A DNA stretch of 64,000 nt, from assembly GCF_049532965.1 (NCBI RefSeq), contig NZ_CP186694.1:2604001-2668000 (forward strand), given 5' to 3'. Source of the DNA: Roseateles sp049532965 (lineage in GTDB: Bacteria > Pseudomonadota > Gammaproteobacteria > Burkholderiales > Burkholderiaceae_C). The notes below the pieces were generated by a model that saw only the letters and a list, made by a program, of their open reading frames with translations, searched no databases and had not been told where the DNA came from. How positions within the stretch are numbered: the first letter of the stretch is position 1; every line of letters starts with the position of its first letter. The position numbers were made by a program, and so were the translations under genes. This document shows positions 18,853 through 26,625 of this stretch, piece by piece.

Positions 18853-19293
18853 ATGTTTGCCCCTTCCCAACTCGAGGTCCGGCGCTTTTTCTGCCAGACC
18901 TACCGCAAGCAGCGCGACGGGCTGCCGCTGACGCCGATGGAGGCCATCGCGGCCGACTGGATCGAGCTGCACCCGGAGTACCACGGCGACCTGGCCGACG
19001 AGGACGCCGCGCTGGCGGCGGTCTACACGGTCGAGGATGGCCGGACGAATCCGTTCCTGCACCTGTCGATGCACCTGAGCCTGATCGAGCAGCACCAGAT
19101 CGACCAGCCGCGCGGCGTGCGGCAGGCGCTGGACCTGCTGGCGGCGCGGCGGCAGTCGCTGCACGACGCGCATCACGAGGCGATGGAGTGCCTGGGCGAG
19201 ATGATCTGGGCGTCGCAGCGCAGCGGCTTGCCGCCGGACGGACACGCGTACCTGGACTGCTTGCGGAGGAAGGCGACGCGCACCCCGACCTGA
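18853..19293 (+). CDS. DUF1841 family protein
   Basis: This 146-residue soluble protein begins MFAPSQLEVRRFFCQTYRKQRDGLPLTPMEAIAADWIELHPEYH and contains the family block NPFLHLSMHLSLIEQHQIDQPRGVRQ and a late HHEAMECLGEMIWASQRSGLPPDGHAYLDCLRRK. DUF1841 is a conserved proteobacterial family of unknown function, rich in histidine. It starts 25 bases after kefC. The coding sequence is complete; the insertion sequence begins about 60 bases past its stop. Confidence 0.9.
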   Translation: MFAPSQLEVRRFFCQTYRKQRDGLPLTPMEAIAADWIELHPEYHGDLADEDAALAAVYTVEDGRTNPFLHLSMHLSLIEQHQIDQPRGVRQALDLLAARRQSLHDAHHEAMECLGEMIWASQRSGLPPDGHAYLDCLRRKATRTPT

Positions 19294-19397
19294 GCCACAA
19301 CGTCCTCGGTCCCCATCCGTCGAAGGACCGCGGTGATCGGGGACGGCATGGCTTGGGGTTAATGAGATGGTCACCCCCATCTCTCCTTGGCCTAGAG

Positions 19398-19425
19398 CAC
19401 CCCGGTGACGTAAGTTGCCGGGGTG
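19398..19425 (+). terminator. hairpin inside the IS left end, before the transposase
   Basis: A perfect 8-bp stem CACCCCGG/CCGGGGTG encloses a 12-base loop and is followed by TTCTTCTA, 27 bases before the transposase ATG. It resembles a weak intrinsic terminator that would stop outside transcription entering the transposase gene. Confidence 0.55.
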
Positions 19426-19451
19426 TTCTTCTATCTGCAGCGGAGGTCATC

Positions 19452-20489
19452 ATGGACTCTGTAACGATGGTCGGCATCGACCTGGGCAAGCACTCCTTCC
19501 ACCTGCACGGCCAGGACCGCAAGGGTTTCGCGGTGTTCCGCAAGAAGTTGACCCGCAAGCAACTTATCGAGTTCTTTGCCAAGTTCCACCCCTGCACGGC
19601 CGTGATGGAGGCTTGCGCCGGCGCGCACTACCTGGCGCGCAAGTTTGTTGCCATGGGCCACGAGGTCAAGCTGATCTCCCCGCAATACGTGCGCCCCTTC
19701 GTCAAGGGCAACAAGAACGACTTCATCGATGCCGAAGCGATCTGCGAGGCCGCGTCGCGGCCGACGATGCGCTTTGTGCAGCCGAGGACCGAAGCCCAGC
19801 AGACGCTGTCGATGCTGCATCGCCTGCGCGAGTCACTGGTCCACGACCGCACCAAGGCGACCAACCAGATGCACGGATTCCTGCTGGAGTTCGGTGTCAG
19901 TCTTCCGACCGGTTTGGCCGTCGCCAGGCGACTGCCGGCGTTGCTGGTCGAGCATGGAGATCTTCCTCCGCAGCTGATCTCGTTGCTGCAGCGGCTGCAC
20001 GCGCACTTCAAGTACCTCGATGGCCAGATTGCCGAGGTCGAGAAGATGCTCAGCCGCCAGGTCCACGCAGACGACCTGGGTGAGCGGCTCATGACGCTGC
20101 CGGGCGTGGGGCCTATCACCGCCAGCGTGTTGTGCGCCGAGATGGGCGACGGGCACCAGTTCGCATGCAGCCGCGACTTCGCGGCATCCCTGGGCTTGGT
20201 GCCGCGGCAGTACAGCACCGGCGGCAGACCCACGCTGCTGGGCATCAGCAAGCGAGGCGACAAGAACCTGAGACGCCTGTTGGTTCAGTGCGCCCGGGCC
20301 TTCATGCAACGGGTGGACAAGTACCCCAGCCCGCTGGCCGACTGGGTGCGCTCGCTACTCACGCGTCGCCACTCCAACATCGTGGCTTGTGCCCTGGCTA
20401 ACAAGCTCGCGCGCATGGCCTGGGCACTGGCGCGACACCACGCGGTCTATGACCCGGCCAAGCTACGTCCGGAGCTAGCAGCCGCTTGA
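19452..20489 (+). CDS. IS110-family transposase
   Basis: This 345-residue DEDD-type transposase has an N-terminal RuvC-like domain with catalytic acidic residues visible as Asp10 (VGIDLGKHS), Glu53 (VMEACAGAH), Asp90 and Asp93 (KNDFIDAEA). The C-terminal IS116/IS110/IS902 domain contains LMTLPGVGPITASVL and SLGLVPRQYSTGG, which carries the likely catalytic serine. GCGGAGG lies upstream of the ATG. No frameshift or internal stop is seen, so the enzyme is probably functional. IS110 elements use a structured non-coding RNA from their ends as a bridge; I did not identify its loops here. Confidence 0.95.
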   Translation: MDSVTMVGIDLGKHSFHLHGQDRKGFAVFRKKLTRKQLIEFFAKFHPCTAVMEACAGAHYLARKFVAMGHEVKLISPQYVRPFVKGNKNDFIDAEAICEAASRPTMRFVQPRTEAQQTLSMLHRLRESLVHDRTKATNQMHGFLLEFGVSLPTGLAVARRLPALLVEHGDLPPQLISLLQRLHAHFKYLDGQIAEVEKMLSRQVHADDLGERLMTLPGVGPITASVLCAEMGDGHQFACSRDFAASLGLVPRQYSTGGRPTLLGISKRGDKNLRRLLVQCARAFMQRVDKYPSPLADWVRSLLTRRHSNIVACALANKLARMAWALARHHAVYDPAKLRPELAAA

Positions 20490-20520
20490 ATCCAAGTCAC
20501 TGGCCTCCCTTCAACCCCAA

Positions 20521-20893
20521 TCAGGAACACCCAACAGGTTTTGCGACTGCTGCAGCAGTGATGACGTGAACGGCTCATTCGGCCTGGCAGGCAACCAGAA
20601 AGCGCCGTTGGCTACAGAAGCCGAGAGGTTTCTTGAGGACTGCCAGGCGCGACTCTCATCGTGGCGCGGGGAGCACCCTCCCCACATAGACGCCGGATAG
20701 ATTCACGCAAGCCTTCTCCACACCGATCTCTGCAAACAGCTCTTGCAAAAACGGGGGTGACCATAGATTCGGCGCTTGCCGCCGGGGCCCCGCGCTCCGG
20801 CGGCCAACGCTCCGGCCGGAGCATGTCTTCAGCTGCTCGACAAACAGCAAGGCCACGCATCCGCGTGGCCTTCTTCATAGGAAGCTCGGTCGT
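20521..20893. other. non-coding region between the IS and flgN
   Basis: About 370 bases with no gene I can support. Short open frames on the minus strand (about 20612-20878) have no family features. Its right end carries the flgN terminator described separately. Confidence 0.5.
20849..20872 (-). terminator. intrinsic terminator-like hairpin after flgN
   Basis: A perfect 10-bp stem AAGGCCACGC/GCGTGGCCTT with loop ATCC (plus-strand reading) lies 20 bases past the flgN stop. On the flgN strand the stem is followed by GCTGTTTG, a poor U-tract, so efficiency is uncertain. Confidence 0.6.
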
Positions 20894-21283
20894 TCAGGCC
20901 TGGATCGCCCCACCGAGTCCCGATTTCCGTTCGCTTTTGCCGGACGCCCCATAGAGTCCGCTTGGCTCGCCGGGCATCAGCACGTCGATCGCGCGATCCA
21001 GCGCCGCCGTCGCGCGGGCCAGCGACTCGCGCTGCGCCGCCACGCGGCCGCCCGCCTGCATCAACCGGTTCCTCAGCCCCACCGGCACCGACCCGCTGCG
21101 CGCTGCCGCGCTGAACTGCTCGATCGCCTTGGCCAACGCCAGATGCAGCGACGCCGCATGCAGCTCGATTGCCTGCGAATCGCGTCGATGCAGCGCCTCG
21201 CCCAGCAGGTTGAGGCAGCTTTCCACGTCCTGCAGCGGCTGCTCCAGGTCGACGGGATTCGAGATCAAGGGCGTGGCGGTCAT
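20894..21283 (-). CDS. flgN: flagellar export chaperone FlgN
   Basis: This 129-residue mostly helical cytoplasmic protein binds and stabilises the hook-filament junction proteins FlgK and FlgL before export. Identification rests on position directly after flgM, size, heptad-rich helices (LEQPLQDVESCLNLLGEALHRRD, LRNRLMQAGGRVAAQRESLARATAALDRAIDVL) and the C-terminal Gly/Ser tail. FlgN sequences are weakly conserved. It lies 63 bases after flgM, in the same leftward unit. Confidence 0.85.
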   Translation of the reverse strand: MTATPLISNPVDLEQPLQDVESCLNLLGEALHRRDSQAIELHAASLHLALAKAIEQFSAAARSGSVPVGLRNRLMQAGGRVAAQRESLARATAALDRAIDVLMPGEPSGLYGASGKSERKSGLGGAIQA

Positions 21284-21346
21284 GGCGTCACCGAAAAAGC
21301 TTGGTCTTGGATCGCTTCAGCTCAGCTTTTTACGAAGCCGAACCGG

Positions 21347-21670
21347 TCAGTGCGACTGCTGGGTCCGACCCAGCATCTCGCTCGCGTTGGCAATCAGCTT
21401 GTCGGCAATCGCTTCGGCGTTGATCTTGAACTCGCCCTTCTCGATCGCCGCGGCAATGCGCGCCACCTTCTCGGCGTCGAAGCTGCCGTCGTCCGAGCCC
21501 ACGCCCGAGATCAGGCTGCTCGCGGTGCTCGACAGCTCGACCTTGGAGGCCGTGTCCGCTTGTGCGGCACCGGCTTTCCCGGCCTTGGCGGCGCCACCCT
21601 CGGCCGCACCCGGGGCGGTGCTTCCGACCTTGGTGTAGGCGTTGATGTCAGCGTTGTTACCGATCTTCAT
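21347..21670 (-). CDS. flgM: anti-sigma-28 factor FlgM
   Basis: This 107-residue inhibitor binds FliA until the hook is complete and is then exported. The N-terminus MKIGNNADINAYTKV is typical; the middle is Ala/Gly-rich; the C-terminal half (VELSSTASSLISG, FDAEKVARIAAAIEKGEFKINAEAIADKLIANASEML) is the FliA-binding region. The start at 21670 has GGAGA upstream; a longer in-frame extension is not family-like. It is transcribed from flgA read-through and from the sigma-28-like promoter at 21721-21747. Confidence 0.96.
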   Translation of the reverse strand: MKIGNNADINAYTKVGSTAPGAAEGGAAKAGKAGAAQADTASKVELSSTASSLISGVGSDDGSFDAEKVARIAAAIEKGEFKINAEAIADKLIANASEMLGRTQQSH

Positions 21671-21720
21671 GGCAAATCTCCATGGGCCCGAGCACTTCCG
21701 GACCCCTTCCAATACCGGGT

Positions 21721-21747
21721 GTATCGACCCGCTTGGGCGGAACTTGA
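21721..21747 (-). promoter_or_regulatory. sigma-28 (FliA) type promoter of flgMN
   Basis: Read on the minus strand: TCAAGTTC, 11 bases, GTCGATAC. Against the enterobacterial consensus TAAAGTTT-N11-GCCGATAA this matches 12 of 16 positions with exact spacing. The -10 lies 50 bases before the flgM start. The same form recurs before motA and cheY. Confidence 0.8.
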
Positions 21748-21808
21748 GGGGCGAGCCTCATAAAAAATTCAGCGTCCCGGCCGGACCGGTTGAACCGCGC
21801 GGAGGCCG

Positions 21809-22636
21809 TCACAGTAGCACCTCCACCCTTCGTTCACCAACCGTACGCCCGGTGACCATGCGGCCATTGTCGAAGCGCACCCGGACATTCTGGCCTTCCA
21901 GCCCGACGCCCAGCGCCTGGCCTTCGCCAGCGACCGCGTAACCATCGCCAGTCGCCAGTACCTGCACCCGGTCGCCGGGTTCCACCCAGTGCCGCAGCTT
22001 CAGGTCGGCGGAGCGCAGCGCCTCGCCCGCGGCCACCGGCCGGACCAGCGCACGTCCGAGCCAGCCATCCGCTTGTGTATAGATGGCGCCCGCTTCGCCG
22101 GCAATGTCCACTTCGGCCAATCGCAGGTGATCTTGAGACAGCACCGTGCCGGCGGGAAGGTCGGATGCCGCGACAAACGCCGGCCCGTACACCTTGATCG
22201 TCAGCGGCAGCGTGACATTCCATTTCGTCACGCCGGAGAGGCAGCGCAGTCCCAGCCGGGTCCGGCCCCACATCCGGGTGCCGGGCGGCAAATACGGCTG
22301 GATCTGCGCGCAGGGCGCCAGACGCAGGCGCGGATCCAGCCGGCCCAGTTCGACGTCGACGCGCGCCTGCCCTGGCGCGACCTGCCGGGCGCCGGCCATC
22401 GCCAGCGCCTGAAGGCGGTCTTCCAGCGTGGCATCCAGCGCGCCCAGGCCCGAGCCGCCCGTCGCGGCGGCATCGGCCGGCGCTCCCGCCGGCGCGGCGG
22501 CGACACGCACCGTCTGCGCCTCGGCGATGTCCAGCCAGCCAAACATCATCCACACGGACAGCAGCGCCCCCGCCAGCAGGGCGGGCAGCGCCTGCGCGGC
22601 AGAGCCGGCGTGGGAGTGGGGGCAGCTTTTCGACAT
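21809..22636 (-). CDS. flgA: flagellar basal-body P-ring assembly chaperone FlgA
   Basis: This 275-residue periplasmic chaperone helps FlgI form the P ring. It has an N-terminal hydrophobic signal segment (ALPALLAGALLSVWMMFGWLDIAEAQT) and a C-terminal SAF/ChapFlgA domain (DLPAGTVLSQDHLRLAEVDI ... LVRPVAAGEALRSADLK ... VRVRFDNGRMVTGRTV). ATG at 22636 (MSKSCPHS) was chosen; TTG at 22669 is also open. It is divergent from flgB. Confidence 0.94.
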   Translation of the reverse strand: MSKSCPHSHAGSAAQALPALLAGALLSVWMMFGWLDIAEAQTVRVAAAPAGAPADAAATGGSGLGALDATLEDRLQALAMAGARQVAPGQARVDVELGRLDPRLRLAPCAQIQPYLPPGTRMWGRTRLGLRCLSGVTKWNVTLPLTIKVYGPAFVAASDLPAGTVLSQDHLRLAEVDIAGEAGAIYTQADGWLGRALVRPVAAGEALRSADLKLRHWVEPGDRVQVLATGDGYAVAGEGQALGVGLEGQNVRVRFDNGRMVTGRTVGERRVEVLL

Positions 22637-22664
22637 GAGGCGGAACTGTACGGATCCCCCGCTC

Positions 22665-22713
22665 GCCAATGGCGGGGAAATGCGCCCGGAACACCCGTCT
22701 TATCGCGCTCATG
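22665..22713. promoter_or_regulatory. candidate FlhDC operator between flgA and flgB
   Basis: AATGGCGGGGAAATGCG (22668-22684) resembles an FlhDC half-site (AAYGS-N2/3-AAATARCG). Facing it, CTTATCGCGCT (22699-22709; complement AGCGCGATAAG) could be the inverted second half. An AGCGCGATAAG identical to this complement also occurs before flhA. The position, in the divergent flgA/flgB gap, is the classical one; the match is imperfect. Confidence 0.45.
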
Positions 22714-22811
22714 TTTTCCGACCCGCTGCCCACAATGCCCGAACGTGACAAACCGGGCCGCCCCGAGGCCACCCCAGCCGAGCCGCCCGCCCCGTCCCGA
22801 AGGAGATCCCG

Positions 22812-23198
22812 ATGATGAACCGACTGACCGACGCGATGAATTTCCAGGCCCAGGCGCTGACCCTGCGGGCCGAGCGTCAGCGCCTGCTCGCCAGCAACAT
22901 CGCCAACGCGGATACCCCGGGCTACCAGTCCAAGGACATGGATTTCGCCAAGGCGCTGCGCGAGGCCACCTCGCCCGCGTCCCCGGCCAATTCCAACCAG
23001 ACGCTGACCCAGCGCACCCAGAGCGCGCTGCAGAACAGCCTCAGCGCCATGACCAGCATGGACAGCAACACGGTCGACATGGACCGCGAGCGCGCCAGCT
23101 TCGCCGACAACACCGTCAAGTACGAGGCCTCGCTGCGTTTCCTCAACGGCAGCATCCGCACCATGATGGATGCGATGAAGTCGCCGAACGCGGCCTGA
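22812..23198 (+). CDS. flgB: flagellar proximal rod protein FlgB
   Basis: This 128-residue rod protein is exported by the flagellar type III system. It carries the shared axial-protein signature LLASNIANADTPGYQSKDMDFA near residues 25-46 and a C-terminal helix (FADNTVKYEASLRFLNGSIRTMMDAMK). AAGGAG precedes the tandem ATG ATG start (22812 or 22815). It is the first gene of flgBCDEFGHIJKL. Confidence 0.97.
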   Translation: MMNRLTDAMNFQAQALTLRAERQRLLASNIANADTPGYQSKDMDFAKALREATSPASPANSNQTLTQRTQSALQNSLSAMTSMDSNTVDMDRERASFADNTVKYEASLRFLNGSIRTMMDAMKSPNAA

Positions 23199-23225
23199 CC
23201 CGGGTAACGAGCACAGGAGCCCGTC

Positions 23226-23642
23226 ATGTCGATGTTCAGCATCTTCCACATCAGCGGCAGCGCCGTCAGCGCGCAGAGCCAGCGCCTGAACGCCGTGGCC
23301 AGCAACATGGCCAACGCGGACACCGTCGCCGGCCCGGACGGCCAGGCGTACAAGGCACGCCAGGTCGTGTTCCAGAGCGTGCTGGCCCAGAACGGCAACG
23401 ACCAGACCGATGTCGGCGTGCAGGTCGTCGGCGTGCAGGAGAGCCAGACCCCCGGCCGCCGCGTCCACGATCCCAGCCACCAGTTGGCCGACGCCGATGG
23501 CTACGTCACCTACAGCAACGTCAACAGCGTCGAGGAGATGGTCAACATGATCTCCGCCTCCCGCTCCTATCAGAACAACCTCGAGGTCATGGGCACCGCC
23601 AAGTCGCTGCTGCTCAAGACCCTGCAGATGGGCCAGGGCTGA
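23226..23642 (+). CDS. flgC: flagellar rod protein FlgC
   Basis: This 138-residue proximal rod protein has the N-terminal rod signature SAQSQRLNAVASNMANADTV and the C-terminal axial helix YSNVNSVEEMVNMISASRSYQNNLEVMGTAKSLLLKTLQ typical of FlgC. It is 27 bases after flgB with its own AGGAG. Confidence 0.98.
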   Translation: MSMFSIFHISGSAVSAQSQRLNAVASNMANADTVAGPDGQAYKARQVVFQSVLAQNGNDQTDVGVQVVGVQESQTPGRRVHDPSHQLADADGYVTYSNVNSVEEMVNMISASRSYQNNLEVMGTAKSLLLKTLQMGQG

Positions 23643-23682
23643 CGCCCCGCTCCCGTAGCCGCCACCTTCCGGAAGGCCCGCC

Positions 23683-24333
23683 ATGGACTTCACCACGCTG
23701 AACGTCAACACGACCAACAAGACGTCGACCAGCGCCGCCGCGCAGAGCAGCGGCGCCGCCGACACGCAGGACCGCTTCCTGAAGCTGCTGGTCGCGCAGA
23801 TGCAGAACCAGGACCCGATGAACCCGATGGACAACGCGCAGGTCACCACCCAGCTGGCGCAGATCCAGACGGTGACCGGCGTCGGCACGCTCAACAACAG
23901 CATCCAGGGCCTGTCCAACCAGTTCAACCAGATGCAGGCGCTGCAGAGCGTCAGCCTGGTCGGCCGCAGCGTGACCGTGCCCGGCAACAAGGTCGCCGTC
24001 GAGGACGGCAAGGCCACGATGAACTTCGAGCTCGCCGACTCGGCCGACGCCGTGAAGCTGGAGGTGCTCAACGGCGCCGGCGCGGTGATCTCGACGCAGG
24101 ACCTCGGCAAGATGAAATCGGGCGCCCAGTCCTATGCCTGGGACGCCTCCAAGGCCAGCGAGACCGCCAACCTGACCTTCCGCATCACCGCGACCAAGTC
24201 GGACAACCCGGTCACCGCCACGACCCTGATGCGCGACACCGTCCGCGCCGTCAACACGAGCGGCACGACGCTGCAGCTCGAGCTCAAGAATTCCGGCCTA
24301 GTCGATTACGACAAGGTCCGCGCGCTCGGCTGA
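23683..24333 (+). CDS. flgD: flagellar hook cap protein FlgD
   Basis: This 216-residue scaffold caps the growing hook and is removed when FlgK joins. The N-terminal signature DRFLKLLVAQMQNQDPMNPMDNAQVTTQLAQI (about residues 30-62) is diagnostic. The C-terminal FLG/Fn3-like beta domain contains VLNGAGAVISTQDLGKMKSGAQSYAWD. It is 40 bases after flgC. Confidence 0.98.
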   Translation: MDFTTLNVNTTNKTSTSAAAQSSGAADTQDRFLKLLVAQMQNQDPMNPMDNAQVTTQLAQIQTVTGVGTLNNSIQGLSNQFNQMQALQSVSLVGRSVTVPGNKVAVEDGKATMNFELADSADAVKLEVLNGAGAVISTQDLGKMKSGAQSYAWDASKASETANLTFRITATKSDNPVTATTLMRDTVRAVNTSGTTLQLELKNSGLVDYDKVRALG

Positions 24334-24403
24334 CGCCCAGCCGCCCTCCCCGCCCCGCTTCACCAAGCCCGCCCGCACCGCCTGAACCGCCCAAGGATCG
24401 ACC

Positions 24404-25807
24404 ATGAGCTTCCAACAAGGCCTCTCCGGACTGAACGCCTCCAGCAAGAACCTGGAAGTGATCGGCAACAACATCGCCAACGCCCAGACCTACGGCGCGA
24501 AGTCCTCGCGCGCCGAGTTCGCCGACGTCTACGCCTCCGCGCTCAATGGCGCCGGCACCAACCAGGTCGGCATCGGCGTGCAGATCCAGACCGTGGCCCA
24601 GCAGTTCACGCAAGGCAACATCTCGATCACCGAGAACCCGATGGACCTGGCCGTCAACGGCGCGGGCTTCTTCCAGGTGAGCGACGGCCGCAATCCGACG
24701 ATGTACACCCGCAACGGCCAGTTCAAGGTCGACAAGGACGGCTTCATCGTCAACAACGAGCAGCTCAAGCTCCAGGGCTATCCCGCCGACGCCAACGGCG
24801 TGATCCAGCCGGGCCTCGCGCAGGCGCTGAAGCTGCCCACCGGGGGCATCGAGCCCAAGGTCACCGGCGACGTGAAGATGGAGTTCAACCTGGATTCCCG
24901 CGCCGGCCCGACCGCCGCCTATGACCTGACCGATCCCGCTGACCCGAACTCGGCCAAGATCGACAAGACCGGCCTGACGCTGAACGACCCGACGACGTAC
25001 AACAACGCGACGTCGATGACGGTGTACGACGCCAAGGGCCAGCCGACCGCGCTGACGATGTACTTCCAGCGCGCCAACAACGCCGACACCAACGGCAACA
25101 CCGTCTGGAACGTCTACCTGACGGCCAACGGCAGCGCCGTGCAGTTCGACGCGCAGGGCAACCCGATCGAGACCGACGACGGCACCGCCACCGGCAACCC
25201 GCTGACGCCGTTCACGCAGATGACTTTCCTGCCCACCGGCGGCAAGCCCGTCTCGCCCGGCCCGAGCGAGTTCCTCAACCTCAAGATCCCCGCCGGCGTG
25301 AACGCCCAGGGCGCCCCGACGCTGCCGATCCCGGCGCCGCCGGCCGACCCGTCCGATCCGTCGGTGCAGGGCATCCAGCTGGACCTGCGCTCGGCCACCG
25401 AGAACGGCTCCAACTTCGCCGTGACCGACCTGAGCCAGGACGGCTACGCGCCGGGCCAACTGGTCGGCATCAAGATCGAGGACAACGGCATCGTCACGGC
25501 GCGCTACTCCAACGGCGAGTCCAAGCCGGCCGGCCAGGTCGAGCTGGCCAACTTCCGCAACCCGCAGGGCCTGCAGCCGCTGGGCGGCAACGTCTGGGCG
25601 CGGACCAACGCCTCGGGCGATCCGGTCGTCGGCGTGCCCGGCGACGGCAACCTGGGCTCGCTGACCCCGGGCGCGCTGGAGGAATCCAACGTCGACCTGA
25701 CGTCCGAGCTCGTGAACATGGTGACCGCGCAGCGCGTCTACCAGGCCAACGCGCAGACCATCAAGACGCAGGACCAGGTCCTGCAGACGCTGGTCAACCT
25801 GCGCTGA
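24404..25807 (+). CDS. flgE: flagellar hook protein FlgE
   Basis: This 467-residue major hook subunit has the N-terminal axial helix and signature MSFQQGLSGLNASSKNLEVIGNNIANAQTYGAKSSRAEFADVYA, the FlgE/F/G core (MDLAVNGAGFFQVSDG), a variable hook domain at about 140-330, and the C-terminal helix VDLTSELVNMVTAQRVYQANAQTIKTQDQVLQTLVNLR. The variable region contains a proline-rich stretch (PTLPIPAPPADPSDPS). Confidence 0.98.
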   Translation: MSFQQGLSGLNASSKNLEVIGNNIANAQTYGAKSSRAEFADVYASALNGAGTNQVGIGVQIQTVAQQFTQGNISITENPMDLAVNGAGFFQVSDGRNPTMYTRNGQFKVDKDGFIVNNEQLKLQGYPADANGVIQPGLAQALKLPTGGIEPKVTGDVKMEFNLDSRAGPTAAYDLTDPADPNSAKIDKTGLTLNDPTTYNNATSMTVYDAKGQPTALTMYFQRANNADTNGNTVWNVYLTANGSAVQFDAQGNPIETDDGTATGNPLTPFTQMTFLPTGGKPVSPGPSEFLNLKIPAGVNAQGAPTLPIPAPPADPSDPSVQGIQLDLRSATENGSNFAVTDLSQDGYAPGQLVGIKIEDNGIVTARYSNGESKPAGQVELANFRNPQGLQPLGGNVWARTNASGDPVVGVPGDGNLGSLTPGALEESNVDLTSELVNMVTAQRVYQANAQTIKTQDQVLQTLVNLR

Positions 25808-25847
25808 TCGCGCCCGAGCCACCGGCGACGAGCGCTGAGGAGATTCC

Positions 25848-26576
25848 ATGGACCGCATGATTTACCTGTCGATGAGCGGCGCCCAGGCGGCGATGTCGCG
25901 CCAGGACGTGCTCTCCAACAACCTCGCCAACGCCAACAGCAACGGCTTCCGGGCCGAGCTGCAGGCGTTCCGCGCGGTGCCGATCCGCGGCGACGGCGCG
26001 TCCACGCGCGCCTTCGCGCTCGAGACGACCACCGGCCACGACCTGTCCGCCGGTCCGGTCATGTCGACCGACCGCAACCTGGACGTCGCCATGAAGGGCC
26101 GCGCCTGGATGACGGTGCAGGCGCTGGACGGCACCGAGGCCTACACCCGCGCCGGCTCGCTGGACGTGGACGCCGAAGGCGTGCTGCGCACCCGGGACGG
26201 CCTGCAGGTGCTGAGCGACGGCGGCGCGATCACCGTGCCGCCCAACTCGACGATCTCCATCGGCGAGGACGGCACCGTGGTCGCCAAGGCCGAGGGCCAG
26301 CGCCCCGTCAACATCGGCCGCATCAAGCTGGTCACCGAGGATGGCCGCTTCACCCGCCGCGACGACGGCCTGTTCATCCAGGCCGGTGGCGACCCGATGC
26401 CCGCCGATCCCAACGCCCGCCTGCAATCGGGCGCGCTCGAGGGCTCCAACGTCAGCCCGGTCGAGACCATGGTCGGCATGATCGCCGCCGCCCGCCAGTT
26501 CGAGCAGCAGATGAAGCTGCTGTCGATCGCCCAGACCCACGGCCAGGCGGCGTCCAAGCTGCTGTCCGACAGCTGA
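25848..26576 (+). CDS. flgF: flagellar rod protein FlgF
   Basis: This 242-residue proximal rod protein begins MDRMIYLSMSGAQAAMSRQDVLSNNLANANSNGFRAEL. The core NLDVAMKGRAWMTVQALDG and end SNVSPVETMVGMIAAARQFEQQMKLLSIAQ fit FlgF rather than FlgG. GAGGAG precedes the start. Confidence 0.97.
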   Translation: MDRMIYLSMSGAQAAMSRQDVLSNNLANANSNGFRAELQAFRAVPIRGDGASTRAFALETTTGHDLSAGPVMSTDRNLDVAMKGRAWMTVQALDGTEAYTRAGSLDVDAEGVLRTRDGLQVLSDGGAITVPPNSTISIGEDGTVVAKAEGQRPVNIGRIKLVTEDGRFTRRDDGLFIQAGGDPMPADPNARLQSGALEGSNVSPVETMVGMIAAARQFEQQMKLLSIAQTHGQAASKLLSDS

Positions 26577-26625
26577 TCCGCCGGATTCCCCGGCCCCAGC
26601 CCCCGCCCCGAATCAGGAGTCCCCG

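Larger units (their letters stand above)
19353..20520 (+). mobile_element. IS110-family insertion sequence, apparently intact (~1.17 kb)
   Basis: It contains one full-length transposase gene. Imperfect inverted ends are visible: left TTGGGGTTAATGAGATGG (from 19353), right, read as complement, TTGGGGTTGAAGGGAGG (ending at 20520). No target duplication is seen, as expected for IS110/IS1111 elements. The ends are inferred from the inverted repeat and could shift by several bases. The element lies between DUF1841 and flgN and breaks no recognisable gene. Confidence 0.75.

Noticed and set aside
20612..20878. Small minus-strand open frames beside the IS element as a truncated gene
   Set aside because: No recognisable domain, no ribosome-binding site, and the overlapping frames look equally random.
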